From Nitrospiria bacterium (GTDB taxonomy: Bacteria; Nitrospirota; CAKKRA01; 9FT-COMBO-42-15): a DNA stretch of 13,112 nt. The translations under genes were made by a program, and so were the position numbers. Below are positions 11,924 to 13,112 of this stretch, piece after piece. Each line of letters opens with the position of its first letter. Position 1 is the first letter of the stretch. The notes below the pieces were generated by a model. It was not told where the DNA came from, ran no database searches, and saw only the letters and a list, made by a program, of their open reading frames with translations. The stretch spans positions 1-13,112 of the forward strand of contig CAKKST010000085.1 in NCBI GenBank assembly GCA_919903585.1, in the 5' to 3' direction.

Positions 11924-13112
11924 AGGCAATTCAATATAAAAGGCTGCGCCTTTACCTAAATCGCTCTTTGCATAAATACTGCCGTTATGTCTCTTAATTA
12001 TACCATAAGATACAGAAAGTCCAAGTCCTGTCCCTTTTCCGGGCTCCTTTGTTGTAAAAAAGGGATTGAATATCTTGGAAAGATGCTCTGGCGGAATACC
12101 TAATCCATTATCTTTTATTGATATTTCTATAAGTTGCGAACCTTCATTAATATCCTTTAATTTTGTCTCAATTAAAATCTCCTTGCCTGCCCTATTTGCT
12201 TCTAATAACGAGGCATGGGCATTATTCAGTATATTTAATATCACCTGCTGTAACTGATGATAATTACCCTTTATCTTTGGGGATGCGGGCGCAAGTTTTT
12301 TTATTATAACTATATCATTTACCTTAAATTCATGCGCCTTTAGCTCAAGTGTGTTTAATATCATGTTATTAACCTCAATTGGCATATCCTCCTCTTTGCT
12401 TTTTCTAACAAAAAGGAGCAGATTCTGTATGACCTTTGCTGATCTCACTGCCTCATTAAGCATCTTGGTGAGGACATCCTTTTTCTTTTCATCTTTTTCT
12501 TTTTGCAGCAGCAGTTCGGTAAATCCCATGATTCCAGTTAAAGGATTATTAAGCTCATGGGCAACACCAGAGGCAAGCTCGCCTACCGCAGCAAGTTTTT
12601 CAGAGTGCAGCAACTGTGCCTGTAGATCTTTATACTCTGTAATATCCCTTGCCACAAGCACAGAGCCGACAAACTGGCCATTTTCATCAAATAAAGGGGA
12701 TGTGGTAATCATCAGGGCGCCGCCTGTTACAGGGTCATGAACCTCATCCTGAAAGACCTCCTTTGTCTCCAGTGTCCTTGAGTGGGAGCAGAGACCCCAC
12801 TCCATGCCCTTAGGGAATACTTCACCGCACTTCTTTCCTATCACTTCATCAGGGGTAGTATTAAACCTTGCTGCAAAGGCCTTATTTGCCCTTACAATCC
12901 TGTAATCCTTATTATAGATAACCACCAGATCAGTAATAGAATTAAATGTATTATCCCACTCCCTGTTCTTTCTATGAATTTCTTCTGTCTCTTCTTTTAT
13001 AGTAGCAGCCATTATATTAAAAGACCTTGTAAGCTGGCCTACCTCATCATCTGATAATACAGGGAGGGTGATATTTGCATCACCCTTTCTTAATGCCTCG
13101 ACCCCATCCTTT
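11909..13112 (-). CDS. Sensor histidine kinase (HAMP-PAS-HisKA-HATPase), N-terminus beyond window
   Basis: Two-component sensor kinase; 400 residues are visible and the frame stays open to the right edge, so ATG 13012 is internal and not the start. Upstream of it the frame reads DDEVGQLTRSFNIMAATIKE, the second helix of a HAMP domain, implying a membrane-bound receptor with TM segments outside the window. Counting from Met 13012, a PAS domain spans about 17-125, ending ARDITEYKDLQ, then HisKA with phospho-His152 in GVAHELNNPLTG. The ATPase domain has N box QVILNILNNAHASL, G1 DNGLGI (301-306), FNPFFTTK and G2 GTGLGLSVS (328-336). The domain set is like NtrB-type kinases. The last residues VGTV and the stop come from a palindromic repeat. 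The response regulator 84 bases downstream is the likely partner. Confidence 0.95.
   Translation of the reverse strand, partial: KDGVEALRKGDANITLPVLSDDEVGQLTRSFNIMAATIKEETEEIHRKNREWDNTFNSITDLVVIYNKDYRIVRANKAFAARFNTTPDEVIGKKCGEVFPKGMEWGLCSHSRTLETKEVFQDEVHDPVTGGALMITTSPLFDENGQFVGSVLVARDITEYKDLQAQLLHSEKLAAVGELASGVAHELNNPLTGIMGFTELLLQKEKDEKKKDVLTKMLNEAVRSAKVIQNLLLFVRKSKEEDMPIEVNNMILNTLELKAHEFKVNDIVIIKKLAPASPKIKGNYHQLQQVILNILNNAHASLLEANRAGKEILIETKLKDINEGSQLIEISIKDNGLGIPPEHLSKIFNPFFTTKEPGKGTGLGLSVSYGIIKRHNGSIYAKSDLGKGAAFYIELPVGTV

Noticed and set aside
13010..13012. ATG 13012 as the kinase start
   Set aside because: The frame continues upstream to the window edge with a HAMP-like sequence (DDEVGQLTRSFN), so this Met is internal.

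Overview
The window reads as one strand of an ordinary bacterial chromosome: all thirteen supported genes lie on the minus strand, so transcription runs from high to low coordinates. Codon use is AT-leaning with many ATA codons. The genes are compact and often overlap or nearly touch, and the larger gaps are full of GC-rich palindromes. Purine and riboflavin genes, a PATAN (DUF4388) protein, a stand-alone M17 N-terminal domain and REP-like palindromes together suggest a Gram-negative, free-living bacterium of Nitrospirota or the former Deltaproteobacteria. This placement is inference; no rRNA or other phylogenetic marker is present.

Layout in transcription order (right to left). (1) 13112-11444: a sensor histidine kinase (HAMP-PAS-HisKA-HATPase), cut by the right edge, followed by a single-domain response regulator that starts at TTG. 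(2) 11404-8908: a canonical sigma70-type promoter overlapped by a palindrome, then ribBA, ribH and nusB, separated by palindrome-rich gaps of about 110-130 bases. (3) 8710-6666: a stand-alone leucyl-aminopeptidase N-terminal domain, purB and purS, tightly spaced (15-base gap, then a 4-base ATGA overlap). (4) 6655-1: a chemosensory cluster beginning only 10 bases after purS: a PATAN/GAF-like protein, cheY, cheA (1-base TAATG overlap with cheY), a REC-GGDEF diguanylate cyclase, cheW and a methyl-accepting chemotaxis protein cut by the left edge just before its signalling tip.

How the genes may work together: the MCP and CheW would control CheA, which can phosphorylate CheY and the receiver domain of the diguanylate cyclase. 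The cyclase has an intact GGDEF site and an intact product-inhibition site. This resembles the Wsp logic of linking a chemosensory array to c-di-GMP, with an added PATAN protein of the kind linked to pilus-based motility in cyanobacteria. No cheB or cheR lies in the window. The riboflavin genes supply DHBP/GTP cyclohydrolase II and lumazine synthase; no FMN riboswitch was seen upstream.

The most unusual non-coding feature is a set of palindromes with GTAG at the hairpin foot, the arrangement known for REP elements mobilised by RAYT-type transposases. Two of them have supplied the stop codon of a neighbouring gene, and others create false N-terminal extensions upstream of nusB and the GGDEF gene. 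No gap exceeds about 200 bases, and no tRNA, rRNA, CRISPR array or intact transposase gene was seen.
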